Source of the DNA: Hylemonella sp.
GTDB taxonomy: Bacteria; Pseudomonadota; Gammaproteobacteria; Burkholderiales; Burkholderiaceae_C
Reading direction: 5' to 3'
NCBI RefSeq assembly: GCF_027532185.1
Contig: NZ_JAPZSV010000002.1
Coordinates: 458,728 to 522,727, forward strand
Length of the DNA stretch: 64,000 nucleotides
In this document: positions 1 through 9,009 of the stretch, one piece after another
Layout of the letters: each line of letters begins with the position of its first letter
Position numbering within the stretch: the stretch's first letter is position 1
Notes under the pieces: generated by a model
The model's database searches: none
Told to the model about the DNA's origin: nothing
What the model saw: only the letters and a program-made list of their open reading frames with translations
Translations under genes and position numbers: made by a program

Positions 1-1
1 G

Positions 2-394
2 CGTAGCGCCGTGATGGACGAGCGCTACAAGGTGGCCATCACCCGCCTGGGCAACCGGGTACGTGTGGGCGGCGGTGCCGAACTCGGTGGGCGCGCCGAA
101 CAGCACAACAAGGCCGCGGTGCAGACCCTCTACAAGGTGCTGCAGGACTGGTTCCCCGGTGCGGCCGTGCTCTCCAGCGGCGTGCAGACCTGGAAGGGCA
201 CACGTGCCATGCTGCCCGATGGCCCGCCCCTGCTGGGCGCCAGTGGCATCCCGGGCCTGTGGCTCAACTGCGGCCACGGCTCCAGCGGCTGGACCCTGAG
301 CTGCGGCGCGGCCCGCGCGCTGGCCGACCTGGTGGCCGGGCGCACGCCCGAAACCGATCTCGCCGGCTTCGGCCTCGCGCGCCTGCAAGGCTGA
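2..394 (+). CDS. dadA: D-amino acid dehydrogenase, C-terminal part (partial gene)
   Basis: The reading frame is open at the left edge of the window, so only the last ~130 residues are present. DadA is an FAD-dependent, membrane-associated dehydrogenase that deaminates D-amino acids such as D-alanine and passes electrons to the respiratory chain. Visible family signatures are RVGGGAELGG, WKGTRAMLPDGPP and the C-terminal LNCGHGSSGWTLSCG glycine-rich segment, which contacts FAD in DAO-fold enzymes. The gene ends with TGA at 392-394. The start and N-terminal FAD-binding motif lie outside the window, so the exact substrate cannot be judged; a related glycine/D-amino-acid oxidase is the alternative. 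Confidence 0.85.
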   Translation, partial: RSAVMDERYKVAITRLGNRVRVGGGAELGGRAEQHNKAAVQTLYKVLQDWFPGAAVLSSGVQTWKGTRAMLPDGPPLLGASGIPGLWLNCGHGSSGWTLSCGAARALADLVAGRTPETDLAGFGLARLQG

Positions 395-451
395 GCGCGG
401 GAGCCCGGGGGCATTGTGTACAGTTGAGGCTCACCCGTCCACAATGCACCC

Positions 452-1300
452 ATGAGTCCTGAACTGTCGCAAAAACTGGCAGCCGCCGTCGATGGCATGC
501 CGGCCTTTCCCAAGAGCGTGCAGGCCATCCTGGACCTCACGCGCGACGTGAATTGCACCCCCAAGGATCTGGTGCAGGTCATCGACAAGGACCCGGTGGT
601 CACGGTCAAGATCCTCAAGGTCGTGAACTCGGCCTACTACAGCCTGCCCAAGCAGATCGCCTCGGTCAACCATGCGGTGGTCTTCCTGGGCTTCAACACC
701 ATCAAGAACCTGGCGCTGAGCATTGCCGCCATCGGCATGCTGCCCAGGAGCAATGCCGCCGGTTTCGATGTGCAGCAGTACCTGCTGCATTCGCTGGCCA
801 CCGCCAGCATCGCCCGCGAGCTGGGCACGAAGATGGACGGCACCGACCCCATGGACTGCTTCATCGCCGGGCTGCTGCACGACTTCGGCAAGGTGGTCTT
901 CGCCCAGTTCATGCCCGACGAATTCAAGCAGGCCCTCGAGGCCAGTAAGGCCAGCGGGAGTTCACTGCACGAGGCGCTGACCCGGACCATCGGTGTGGAC
1001 CACACGGTGGTCGGCGGCATGCTGGTGGAGAAGTGGCGCTTCGCCCCCAAGCTGGTCGAGACCATCCAGAACATGCACGGTCCCGAGGTCAAGGACACGC
1101 CCATGATCGCCTGTGTCTTCGCCGCCAACCAGATCGCCAAGAAGCTGCAGTTCGGCTTTGGAGGCAACCATTTTGTGGAACCGCTGCCCCCGCCCCTGGC
1201 CCGGCGCCTGGGCGGCAACCTCGACCACGTGATCGCCGAACTCGGCGATCTGCAGGCGCTCTTCGAGGAAGCGCAGGTCTTCTCCCGACTCGAATCATGA
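452..1300 (+). CDS. HDOD domain protein
   Basis: This 282-residue protein consists essentially of one HDOD domain, a degenerate HD-hydrolase fold used in bacterial signalling that usually lacks catalytic activity. Segments typical of the family are MPAFPKSVQAILDL near residue 14, KILKVVNSAYYSLP near residue 52, and the HD-like GLLHDFGKVVFAQF near residue 142. The ATG at 452 is the first in frame and gives a complete domain. The stop codon overlaps the start of the next gene (ATGA at 1297-1300), so the two are probably translationally coupled and may act in one signalling step. A second HDOD gene lies at 40556. The partner or ligand cannot be deduced. Confidence 0.88.
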   Translation: MSPELSQKLAAAVDGMPAFPKSVQAILDLTRDVNCTPKDLVQVIDKDPVVTVKILKVVNSAYYSLPKQIASVNHAVVFLGFNTIKNLALSIAAIGMLPRSNAAGFDVQQYLLHSLATASIARELGTKMDGTDPMDCFIAGLLHDFGKVVFAQFMPDEFKQALEASKASGSSLHEALTRTIGVDHTVVGGMLVEKWRFAPKLVETIQNMHGPEVKDTPMIACVFAANQIAKKLQFGFGGNHFVEPLPPPLARRLGGNLDHVIAELGDLQALFEEAQVFSRLES

Positions 1301-2184
1301 AAGTCAAGTTCTGGGGCGTGCGCGGCTCCATCGCCTCACCCGGTCCGCACACCGTGCGCTATGGTGGCAACACCACCTGCATCGAGGTGCGCACCGACGA
1401 CAACGAGCTCATCATCCTCGATGCCGGCACCGGCATCTTCCCGCTCTCGCAGACCCTGCTGGCCGAATTGCCCGTGCAGGCCCATGTGCTGATCAGCCAC
1501 TCGCACTGGGACCACATCCAGGGCCTGCCCTTCTTCGTGCCCAATTTCATCCCGGGCAATGTGCTGCGCCTGCACGGCGCCTACGATCCGGTCAGCGGCC
1601 AGGGCGTGGAGCAGGTCATGTCGGTGCAGCTGCAGTACAGCTACTTTCCCGTGCGCGAAGCCGAGATGAAAGGCGCGATCGAGTACGTGACGCTGATGCC
1701 CGAGCAGAGCGTGCAGATCGGCAGCGCCACCGTCACCCCCTACCTGCTCAACCACCCGGTGATCAACTTCGGCTATCGCATCGAGTCCCGGGGCAAGTCC
1801 GTCTTCTTCACCGGCGACCACGAGCCACCCTACAACATCTACCAGCCGGGCGACGCCGAGTACGCCGAGTACCAGGGTTTCGTTGACGAGAAGCAGGCCT
1901 CCATCCTCAAGGGCATGCAGGGCGTGGACGTACTGATCGCCGACACCTCCTACACTGCGCAGGAGTACCCGTCCAAGGTGGGCTGGGGCCATGGCACCTA
2001 TGCATCGAGCATCGACTATGCCGTGCGCGCCGGTGCCAAGGTGCTCTACTGCACCCACCACGAACCCACGCGCAGCGACGATGCGCTCGAAGCGGCCTAC
2101 CGGCAGGCCTTGGCGGAAAACCCGGTGCCACCCGGCGGCCCCGAAATACGCCTGGCCTACGAAGGCCACGTCTACGAATTCTGA
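1297..2184 (+). CDS. MBL-fold metallohydrolase
   Basis: The start is the ATG at 1297 that overlaps the stop of the HDOD gene by four bases; it gives 295 residues beginning MKVKFWGVRGS, the characteristic beginning of this metallo-beta-lactamase subgroup. The metal site is visible: SHSHWDHIQG (HxHxDH) near residue 67, a later histidine in NHPVINFGYR, FFTGDHEP, an Asp in LIADTSY and the final histidines in CTHHEPTRSDD. Relatives are described as cyclic-nucleotide-phosphodiesterase-like or PqsE-like proteins and often accompany response regulators or HDOD proteins. The substrate is unknown; I infer a signalling hydrolase coupled to the HDOD protein. Confidence 0.85.
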   Translation: MKVKFWGVRGSIASPGPHTVRYGGNTTCIEVRTDDNELIILDAGTGIFPLSQTLLAELPVQAHVLISHSHWDHIQGLPFFVPNFIPGNVLRLHGAYDPVSGQGVEQVMSVQLQYSYFPVREAEMKGAIEYVTLMPEQSVQIGSATVTPYLLNHPVINFGYRIESRGKSVFFTGDHEPPYNIYQPGDAEYAEYQGFVDEKQASILKGMQGVDVLIADTSYTAQEYPSKVGWGHGTYASSIDYAVRAGAKVLYCTHHEPTRSDDALEAAYRQALAENPVPPGGPEIRLAYEGHVYEF

Positions 2185-2197
2185 TCCTGCCGCCCTC

Positions 2198-3646
2198 ATG
2201 CAGCGCATCGTTCCCGGCCCCGCCCATGCGCTGTACACGGCCGGCGCCACGCGCGCGCTCGAAACCTCCGCCGCTGCAGCCCTGCCCCCGCATACCCTGA
2301 TGCAGCGCGCCGGCCTGGCCACGGCCCGCCTCGCGCTGGCGCTGGCGCCGCACGCGCAACGCTGGTGGATCGCCTGCGGCCCGGGCAACAACGGGGGCGA
2401 CGGCCTCGAGGCCGCGCTGCACCTGCAGGCCTGGGGCAAGACGGCAATCGTGAGCTGGCTGGGCTCACCCGAGCGCTCGCCTGCCGACGCGCGCACCTCG
2501 CACGCACGCGCCCTGGCCGCTGGCGTGCCCTTCGTCACCGAGCCACCGCCTGACTGCGATGCGGCCATCGACGCCCTGCTGGGCACCGGAAGCACACGCG
2601 CGCCCGAAGGCCGCCTGGCGCAATGGATCACGCAGCTGAACACCCTGGATGTGCCTGTGCTTGCGGTGGACCTGCCCTCGGGCCTGGACGCCGACACCGG
2701 CCGCGCCTGGGAGACCAGCGTGCGCGCCACCCACACGCTGAGCCTGCTCACGCTCAAGCCCGGTCTCTACACCGGGCTGGGACGCGACCACTGCGGCGAA
2801 CTCTGGTTCGACACGCTGGGCGTCGAGACCGCCCCCCATCCGCCCCAGGCTCGGCTCAATGCGGCCCCCACGCCGAGCGCGCGGCCGCACGCCAGCCACA
2901 AGGGCAGCTACGGTGACGTGGCCGTGATCGGCGGCGCACCCGGCATGGGCGGTGCGGCCCTGCTGGCCGCGCGGGCGGCTCTGCATCACGGCGCGGGCCG
3001 CGTCTACGTCGGCCTCCTCGACGGCAGCGGCCTCCGGTTCGATGCGGGCCAGCCCGAGCTGATGCTGCGCGATCCGGCCGCACTCGATCCTGCGATGCTC
3101 ACGGTGGTGGCCGGTTGCGGCGCTGGCGATGCGATCCGCACGGTGCTGCCGCGCCTGCTCTCGGCCGCGCCGCGCCTTGTGCTCGACGCCGACGCCCTCA
3201 ATGCCATCGCCCGCGACCCTCAGCTGCAGACCCAGCTGCGCGCGCGCCGCGGACGCGGCCATGCCACCGTGCTGACCCCGCACCCGCTCGAAGCCGCACG
3301 CCTGCTCGGCAGCAGCGCTGCCGGGGTGCAGCAGGATCGTCTGCATGCTGCGCAAGAGCTGGTCCAGCGTCACGAGGCCTGCGTGGTGCTCAAGGGCTCG
3401 GGCACAGTGATCGCTGCGCCCGGCCTCACCCCGGTCATCAACCCGACGGGCAATGCACGCTTGGCGACGGCCGGTACAGGAGACGTGCTCGCCGGCCTGA
3501 TCGGTGCGCATCTGGCGCGGGGAGAAGATGCTTTCGAGGCCGCCTGCGCGGCGGTCTGGCTGCATGGCCTGGCAGCAGATGTGTGGCCTCCCGCCCAGAC
3601 CCTGACCGCTGGAGCCCTGGCGCAGCTCGCCGGCCCCGTGCGCTAG
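2198..3646 (+). CDS. nnrDE: Bifunctional NAD(P)H-hydrate epimerase / ADP-dependent NAD(P)H-hydrate dehydratase
   Basis: A fused two-domain repair enzyme of 482 residues. The N-terminal YjeF domain (about 1-205) epimerises R-NAD(P)HX; its GPGNNGGDGLEAA loop is present near residue 59. The C-terminal carbohydrate-kinase-like domain (about 225-482) dehydrates S-NAD(P)HX with ADP; NPTGNARLATAGTGDVLAG near residue 418 is the nucleotide-binding signature. The length matches the E. coli fusion. The ATG at 2198 was chosen because it precedes the conserved TAGATRALE helix; an upstream in-frame ATG at 1991 lies inside the previous gene. The TAG stop shares the palindrome CTAG (3643-3646) with the stop of the convergent AraC gene. 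Confidence 0.93.
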   Translation: MQRIVPGPAHALYTAGATRALETSAAAALPPHTLMQRAGLATARLALALAPHAQRWWIACGPGNNGGDGLEAALHLQAWGKTAIVSWLGSPERSPADARTSHARALAAGVPFVTEPPPDCDAAIDALLGTGSTRAPEGRLAQWITQLNTLDVPVLAVDLPSGLDADTGRAWETSVRATHTLSLLTLKPGLYTGLGRDHCGELWFDTLGVETAPHPPQARLNAAPTPSARPHASHKGSYGDVAVIGGAPGMGGAALLAARAALHHGAGRVYVGLLDGSGLRFDAGQPELMLRDPAALDPAMLTVVAGCGAGDAIRTVLPRLLSAAPRLVLDADALNAIARDPQLQTQLRARRGRGHATVLTPHPLEAARLLGSSAAGVQQDRLHAAQELVQRHEACVVLKGSGTVIAAPGLTPVINPTGNARLATAGTGDVLAGLIGAHLARGEDAFEAACAAVWLHGLAADVWPPAQTLTAGALAQLAGPVR

Positions 3647-4377
3647 ACCTGCCGCACCTCACGCAGCGGCTTGAGCACGCTGGACGGCGTCATGCCGAAA
3701 GTCTGGCGGAACATGCGGCTGAAGTGCGAGGAGTCGACGAAGGCTCCACTGAGCGCCGCATCGGTCAGCCGCGGGCCCGCCGCCAGGGCTGACATGGCAG
3801 CGCGCACCTGGGACCAGATGCGGTAATCGCGAAAGCTCACACCGATCTCGGCACTGAACAGATGGTTGAAGCGCGAGGGCGAGAGCCGTACGGCCGTGGC
3901 CACCTCGGTACGCCCCAGCGGGCCCTCGCCGCCCTGGCGCATGAGCCGCAGGCTGTGCTGCACCCGCGCGTCCAGCGGCGCAGCCACCGGCAGGTCCAGC
4001 GCCAGCAGGGCCGGCAGGTCAAAAGACTGAAGACGCGTCTGGCTGGCGCTGCGCACCAGCACCGGCCGGGCCGGATCGAGGATGACACCACCGCGCTGGG
4101 CGAACAGCGCGCGTAAGCCGCGCACTTCGGGCGCATCGGGCTCCAGATAGACCAGGGCCACGGTTTCACCCCGTGGATCGAACACATGCTCGATGCCGGT
4201 GTCAACGAGCGCGCTGTGGCAGGTCTCGACCCTCCCGGGCCCCAGATGCAGGGCAAAACGCCCGGACAGGCCCTGCAGCAACACAGGAGATGCGTGCCGG
4301 TGCCAGCCCGTGGCGGGCAGTTCACCGAGGTAGAGCGCGCGGTCGCCGCCCAGCGTGAGGCTGTTCTGTGCAGGCAT
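3643..4377 (-). CDS. AraC-family transcriptional regulator
   Basis: Starting at the ATG whose complement ends at 4377, this 244-residue protein has an N-terminal cupin-like effector region and a C-terminal AraC DNA-binding domain with two helix-turn-helix motifs. The hallmarks are LSPSRFNHLFSAEIGVSFRDY and SGAFVDSSHFSRMFRQTFG near the C-terminus. A longer frame reaching 4464 begins with GTG and adds 29 residues without family character, so I reject it. It is divergent from the alpha/beta hydrolase at 4469; that hydrolase is the obvious candidate target. The ligand is unknown. Confidence 0.88.
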   Translation of the reverse strand: MPAQNSLTLGGDRALYLGELPATGWHRHASPVLLQGLSGRFALHLGPGRVETCHSALVDTGIEHVFDPRGETVALVYLEPDAPEVRGLRALFAQRGGVILDPARPVLVRSASQTRLQSFDLPALLALDLPVAAPLDARVQHSLRLMRQGGEGPLGRTEVATAVRLSPSRFNHLFSAEIGVSFRDYRIWSQVRAAMSALAAGPRLTDAALSGAFVDSSHFSRMFRQTFGMTPSSVLKPLREVRQV

Positions 4378-4468
4378 AGCCCAATCGTACAAGTCTTTTT
4401 TCGTGCGTCCGAATAGTCTTGCGCCCGCAAGGCCGGAGAGACCGGCCGCATGAACAAGGAGCACCCGA

Positions 4469-5395
4469 TTGAACTACCTCACCCTGATCCTGGCCGCGCT
4501 GGCCTGTCTGGTCCCGGCCACCTGGTACGGCCGGCCCGAGCTGCTGCGCCCCGCCCTGACCGAACTCAACCGCAAGCGGGCGGGTCTGGCAGAACACACC
4601 ATCGCCGTGGACCGGCACCAGATCCATTACCTGGCCGGAGGCCAAGGGGAGACCGTGGTGCTGCTGCACGGCATCTTCGGCGAGAAGGACCATTGGGTGG
4701 ACTTCGCGCGCAAGCTGACGCCGCACTACCGCGTCATCGTGCCGGACCTGCCGGGCTACGGCGCCAGCACGCGCCACGAGGACATGGCCTATGACTACGC
4801 GAGCCAGACGCAGCGCCTGGCCGCCCTGCTCGATGCGCTGGACGTGAAACGTGCGCATGTCGCCGGCAGCTCCATGGGCGGCACGCTGGCAGCCCTGCTC
4901 GCGCTGGAGCGGCCGCAGCGCGTGGCCAGCGTGGCCTTCATCGGCGCGCCGCACGGCATCCGCAGCCTGCTGCCCAGCGACATGGACCTGGCCATCGAGG
5001 CTGGCCGCGCACCGCTGGTCACGCCCGACGCCCAGGCCTTCCAGGAGATGATGGCCCTGGTGTTCGCGCGCCCGCCGTTCCTACCCTACCCCATCCTGCA
5101 GGGCGCACGTGCCCAGGCGCTGGAGCGCGCGCCCTCCAACCAGCGCCTCTGGAAGGAACAGCTGCGTGATCGGCACCTGCTGCACGAACGCATCGCGGGC
5201 TTGCGCGGCCCGGCACTTGCACTCTGGGGCGGACAGGATCGGGTGTTCGACGCCACCGGGGCGCGCACGCTGGGGGCTTTGCTGCCCCAGGCCGAAGTCG
5301 AGATCCTGAGCCGGCTGGGCCACCTGCCCATGATGGAAGCCCCGGCCGAAACGGCCCGGCGCTACCTGCGCTTCCTGCGAGACCAGCCCGCTTAA
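4469..5395 (+). CDS. Alpha/beta hydrolase, probably membrane anchored
   Basis: The start is TTG at 4469, supported by a strong AAGGAG ribosome-binding site at 4456-4461; the ATG at 4450 lies in another frame. The 308-residue protein begins with a hydrophobic segment (about residues 3-20) that could be a signal anchor. The alpha/beta hydrolase core follows: oxyanion LLHGIFG near residue 65, nucleophile elbow GSSMG with Ser135, an acidic residue in [11 protein letters not shown] and the catalytic His in [11 protein letters not shown]. Relatives include lipases, esterases and C-C bond hydrolases, so no substrate is assigned. The stop TAA overlaps the convergent SDR stop through TTAA at 5392-5395. 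It is divergent from an AraC regulator that may control it. Confidence 0.88.
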   Translation: MNYLTLILAALACLVPATWYGRPELLRPALTELNRKRAGLAEHTIAVDRHQIHYLAGGQGETVVLLHGIFGEKDHWVDFARKLTPHYRVIVPDLPGYGASTRHEDMAYDYASQTQRLAALLDALDVKRAHVAGSSMGGTLAALLALERPQRVASVAFIGAPHGIRSLLPSDMDLAIEAGRAPLVTPDAQAFQEMMALVFARPPFLPYPILQGARAQALERAPSNQRLWKEQLRDRHLLHERIAGLRGPALALWGGQDRVFDATGARTLGALLPQAEVEILSRLGHLPMMEAPAETARRYLRFLRDQPA

Positions 5396-6147
5396 CCGCG
5401 TCCCACAAAGGGCATCTTGGTCGCCATCACCGTGTGGAACAGCACATTGGCTTCGAGCGGCAGATTGGCCATGTAGCGCACGGACTCGCCCACGATGTCC
5501 ACGTCCAGCAGCGGCTCGGAGGCGATCTGCCCATTGGCCTGGGGCACGCCCTGGGTCATGCGCATGGCCAGTTCGGTGGCCGCGTTGCCGATGTCGATCT
5601 GCCCCACGGCGATGTCGTACTTGCGCCCGTCGAGCGAGGCGGCCTTGGTGAGACCTGTGACGCCATGCTTGGTGGCGGTGTAGGCAATGGAGTTGGGCCG
5701 CGGCGCATGCGCCGAGATCGAGCCGTTGTTGATGATGCGCCCGCCACGCGGGCTCTGCGCCTTCATCACACGGAAAGCCTGCTGGATGCAAAGGAACATG
5801 CCCGTGAGATTGATGTCCACCACATCCTTCCACTGCGACAGCGTCAGGTCTTCGAGTGGCACACCCGGCGCATTGACGCCGGCATTGTTGAACAGCAGGT
5901 CCACCCGGCCCCAGGTCTGGACCGTGGTGTCAAACAAGGCCTGCACCGATGCTGCTTGCGCCACGTCGGTGGGCCATGCCAGGGCTCGTGCACCCGCGGC
6001 GCTCTCCTGCACCACCGCCTGCAAAGGCTCGCGGCGCCGCCCGGCCAGGGCCACGTGCCAGCCGTCCTGGAGCAGGGCCAATGCGGCCGCCCGGCCGATG
6101 CCTGTGCCCGCGCCGGTGACGATCGCCACCCGCTTCGCTTCACTCAT
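5392..6147 (-). CDS. SDR-family oxidoreductase
   Basis: A 251-residue classical short-chain dehydrogenase/reductase. The Rossmann cofactor loop is TGAGTGIG at residues 11-18, the structural NNAG is at 87-90, and the catalytic triad is Ser143, Tyr156 and Lys160 (YTATK). The Arg at position 37 after the second strand (AGRRRE) favours NADPH. It lies 35 bases downstream of the rnr stop in the opposite sense of reading, on the same strand as rnr. The substrate is unknown; similar proteins are annotated as 3-oxoacyl-ACP reductases or as alcohol/sugar dehydrogenases. Confidence 0.88.
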   Translation of the reverse strand: MSEAKRVAIVTGAGTGIGRAAALALLQDGWHVALAGRRREPLQAVVQESAAGARALAWPTDVAQAASVQALFDTTVQTWGRVDLLFNNAGVNAPGVPLEDLTLSQWKDVVDINLTGMFLCIQQAFRVMKAQSPRGGRIINNGSISAHAPRPNSIAYTATKHGVTGLTKAASLDGRKYDIAVGQIDIGNAATELAMRMTQGVPQANGQIASEPLLDVDIVGESVRYMANLPLEANVLFHTVMATKMPFVGRG

Positions 6148-6182
6148 CTCGTCTCCTCGTTTTGAAATGCAGGCGCAAGGGC

Positions 6183-8492
6183 TCAGCGGCGCGTCTTGCG
6201 GCCCTTGCCCTTGGCCTTGTCGACCACCTTCTTCGCCGCGGCCTTGACCGAGGCCTTGAGGGCCTGGATGGGCGACGGGAGCGCACGTTTCTGTGCATCC
6301 CCCGCCTTCTTCTGCGCGCGCTTCTGGGATGCCTTGCGCGGCACGCCCGTCGGTTCGTCGTCGTCTCCGTGCGAGAGGCCCTTGTCGCGCAGGGCACGGC
6401 TGGTCAGCTCCTCGCCTTCGCGCACCAGGCGGAAGTCGATGCGCCGGCCGTCCAGGTCCACACGGCTGACCTGCACGCGCACGCGCGTGCCGATGGCATA
6501 GCGGATGCCGGTGCGCTCGCCGCGCAACTCCTGGCGCACCTCGTCAAAGCGGAAGTACTCACCGCCGAGCTCGGTGATGTGGATCAGCCCTTCGACGTAC
6601 ATGGCGTCCAGCGTGACGAAGAGGCCGAAGCTGGTCGCCGCCGTCACGATGCCGCTAAATTCCTCGCCCAGGTGCTCGCGCATGTACTTGCACTTGAGCC
6701 AGGCTTCCACATCGCGGCTGGCCTCGTCGGCACGGCGTTCGTTGGCGCTGCAATGCAGGCCGGCGGCCTGCCAGGCCATGAGTTCTGCACTGACCTTCTT
6801 GGGCTTCTCGCCCGAGACCTTCATCTTCGCGGCTTCGCTCTTCTCGATGCGCTTGGTGAGCTTGGCATGCGCCTCGCCCGGCGTGGGCAGCACGGGCAGG
6901 TGGTAGCGGGTCTTGTTGAGGATGGCCTTGATCACGCGGTGCACCAGCAGGTCCGGGTAGCGCCGAATGGGGCTGGTGAAGTGGGTGTAGGCCTCGAAGG
7001 CCAGGCCGAAGTGGCCGCTGTTGTGCGGCGTGTAGATGGCCTGCTGCATGGAGCGCAGCAGCATGGCGTGGATCTGCTGGGCGTCGGGCCGCTCCTTGGT
7101 GGCGATGGCAATCGCCTGGAATTCGGCGGGCGACGGGTTCTCGCTGATCGTCAGGCCCACGCCTGTGGCCTTCAGGTAGTTGCGCAGCAGCTCGTTCTTC
7201 TCGGGCGTCGGCCCCTCGTGCACGCGGAACAGGCCGGCGTGCTTGCTCTGGCCGATGAAGTCGGCGCTGCAGACGTTGGCTGCCAGCATGGCCTCCTCGA
7301 TCAGGCGGTGCGCGTCGTTGCGCGTGCGCGGCACGATCTTCTCGATGCGTCCGCTCTCGTCGCAGATGATCTGGGTCTCGGTGGTCTCGAAGTCCACCGC
7401 ACCGCGCTTGGCGCGCGCGGCCAGCAACGCGCGATAGACGTCGTGCAGGTGGATGAGATCCTGCACCCGTTCTTTGCGCCGCGCCGCCTCGGGGCCGCGG
7501 GTGTTGGCCAGGATGGCCGCCACCTCGGTGTAAGTGAAGCGTGCATGGCTGTGCATCACGGCCGGATAGAACTGGTAGGCCGTGACCTCGCCCTCGCTGC
7601 TCACGAACATGTCACAGACCATGCACAGGCGGTCCACGTCCGGGTTCAGCGAGCACAGGCCGTTGGAGAGTTTCTCCGGCAGCATAGGAATCACGCGGCG
7701 CGGGAAGTAGACGCTGGTGGCGCGGTCGTAGGCATCGACATCAATGGCGCTGCCGGTCTCCACGTAGTGGCTCACGTCGGCAATGGCCACCAGCAGGCGC
7801 CAGCCGCGCAGCGCGGCCTTGCCGCGCCCCTGAGTGGCGGGCTCGCAGTAGACGGCGTCATCGAAGTCACGCGCGTCTTCGCCGTCGATGGTCACCAGCG
7901 GCACGTCGGTGAGGTCGACGCGGTGCTTCGTGTCCTGCGGCCGCACCTTGTCGGGCAGGCTGCGCGCCTGGGCGATGCAGGCCTCGGAAAACTCGTGCGG
8001 CACGCTGTACTTGCGCACCGCGATCTCGATCTCCATACCTGGATCGTCGATCTCGCCCAGCACCTCCTTGATGCGCCCCACGGGCTGGCCATAGAGCGCC
8101 GGCGGCTCGACGAGCTCGACGACGACCACCTGGCCGGCCTTGGCCTGGCCGGTCGCGCCCTTGGGGATCAGAATGTCCTGGCCATAGCGCTTGTCTTCGG
8201 GGGCGACAAGCCAGACTCCGCTTTCCTGCAGCAGACGGCCAATGATGGGTTGCGCGGCGCGCTCGATGATCTCCAGCACCCGCCCCTCGGGCCGACCCTT
8301 GCGGTCGAAGCGCACGATGCGAGCCTTGACACGGTCCTTGTGCAGCACGGCCCGCATCTCGTTGGGCGGCAGGTAGATGTCGGGCTCGCCGTCATCACGC
8401 ACCACGAAGCCGTGGCCGTCGCGATGGCCGCTGATGGTTCCTTCGAATTCTTCCAGCAGGCTGCCGGAGTGAGCAATATTCTTGATATACAA
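6183..8492 (-). CDS. rnr: Ribonuclease R
   Basis: A 3'-5' exoribonuclease that degrades structured RNA, about 769 residues here. Visible in order: a cold-shock-type RNA-binding region ([10 protein letters not shown] and DIYLPPNEM near residues 22-45), the RNB catalytic domain with [15 protein letters not shown] whose aspartates hold magnesium, a C-terminal S1 domain ([17 protein letters not shown]), and a lysine-rich tail of about 50 residues. The ~75-residue N-terminal winged helix of the E. coli enzyme is absent. The frame closes at a TAG inside the upstream tRNA-Leu gene and contains no ATG before the conserved region. The best start is TTG at 8490-8492, overlapping the tRNA promoter -10 on the other strand. 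The start is uncertain; the enzyme identity is not. Confidence 0.92.
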   Translation of the reverse strand: MYIKNIAHSGSLLEEFEGTISGHRDGHGFVVRDDGEPDIYLPPNEMRAVLHKDRVKARIVRFDRKGRPEGRVLEIIERAAQPIIGRLLQESGVWLVAPEDKRYGQDILIPKGATGQAKAGQVVVVELVEPPALYGQPVGRIKEVLGEIDDPGMEIEIAVRKYSVPHEFSEACIAQARSLPDKVRPQDTKHRVDLTDVPLVTIDGEDARDFDDAVYCEPATQGRGKAALRGWRLLVAIADVSHYVETGSAIDVDAYDRATSVYFPRRVIPMLPEKLSNGLCSLNPDVDRLCMVCDMFVSSEGEVTAYQFYPAVMHSHARFTYTEVAAILANTRGPEAARRKERVQDLIHLHDVYRALLAARAKRGAVDFETTETQIICDESGRIEKIVPRTRNDAHRLIEEAMLAANVCSADFIGQSKHAGLFRVHEGPTPEKNELLRNYLKATGVGLTISENPSPAEFQAIAIATKERPDAQQIHAMLLRSMQQAIYTPHNSGHFGLAFEAYTHFTSPIRRYPDLLVHRVIKAILNKTRYHLPVLPTPGEAHAKLTKRIEKSEAAKMKVSGEKPKKVSAELMAWQAAGLHCSANERRADEASRDVEAWLKCKYMREHLGEEFSGIVTAATSFGLFVTLDAMYVEGLIHITELGGEYFRFDEVRQELRGERTGIRYAIGTRVRVQVSRVDLDGRRIDFRLVREGEELTSRALRDKGLSHGDDDEPTGVPRKASQKRAQKKAGDAQKRALPSPIQALKASVKAAAKKVVDKAKGKGRKTRR

Positions 8493-8493
8493 T
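8488..8493 (+). promoter_or_regulatory. Putative -10 element of tRNA-Leu promoter 1
   Basis: TACAAT lies 20 bases before the first base of the tRNA, the right distance for a sigma-70 -10 box. It overlaps the presumed TTG start codon of rnr on the opposite strand. No good -35 match was found. Confidence 0.45.
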
Positions 8494-8513
8494 CCTGTTC
8501 TTGTTCCTGAGAT

Positions 8514-8598
<85 letters not shown>

Positions 8599-8610
8599 AG
8601 TTTATGACCA

Positions 8611-8637
8611 AAAGCCGCTGATCTTCAGCGGCTTTTT
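8611..8637 (+). terminator. Rho-independent terminator after tRNA-Leu 1
   Basis: Stem AAAGCCGCTG / CAGCGGCTTT with a short loop (ATCTT), followed by a T run. It sits 12 bases after the tRNA CCA end. Confidence 0.88.
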
Positions 8638-8720
8638 GTTTTTCTGCGGGGCCTTCGCAACATCGCAGATCGAGCATCACACGCCATCGTGCTCCAGCCG
8701 AATGCGCCAAAAAATCAGTC

Positions 8721-8726
8721 TATAAT
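8721..8726 (+). promoter_or_regulatory. -10 element of tRNA-Leu promoter 2
   Basis: A perfect TATAAT ends 16 bases before the first base of the second tRNA-Leu. Together with the terminator after copy 1, it shows that the two tRNA genes are independent transcription units. Confidence 0.7.
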
Positions 8727-8742
8727 TCGCGCTTTCCTGAAA

Positions 8743-8827
<85 letters not shown>

Positions 8828-8834
8828 AGATGCG

Positions 8835-8866
8835 AAAAAGCCGCTGCACCGCAGCGGCTTTTTTCA
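8835..8866 (+). terminator. Rho-independent terminator after tRNA-Leu 2
   Basis: Stem AAAAAGCCGCTG / CAGCGGCTTTTT with a four-base loop, then a T-rich run. It resembles the terminator of copy 1, consistent with duplication of the whole tRNA unit. Confidence 0.9.
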
Positions 8867-8913
8867 TTCTCGATCGACAGGCAATCTGACCGAGCGGGAA
8901 GGGCTTGAACCAG

Positions 8914-8952
8914 CAACGCCGTGGAACCGGCTCTGCCGGGCCACTGGCGTTG
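8914..8952. other. Intergenic stem-loop
   Basis: CAACGCC-GTGG pairs with CCAC-T-GGCGTTG with one bulge, enclosing an inner CCGG/CCGG stem. It lies in the ~145-base space between the tRNA-Leu 2 terminator and the rimO stop. There is no T run, so it is not a standard terminator. It may be a REP-like dispersed sequence or part of the rimO 3' end; no function is assigned. Confidence 0.4.
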
Positions 8953-9009
8953 CCCTCTGCAAGGCGGATGGCGAAGCGAACGTAGGGAGCGGAGCCTGGG
9001 GGTGTTCAA

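Noticed and set aside
4450..4794. ATG at 4450 as start of a gene
   Set aside because: That frame is short and lacks family character; the TTG at 4469 with AAGGAG opens the real alpha/beta hydrolase frame.
6162..8510. 782-codon open frame on the plus strand across rnr
   Set aside because: Antisense shadow of RNase R; no recognisable domain.
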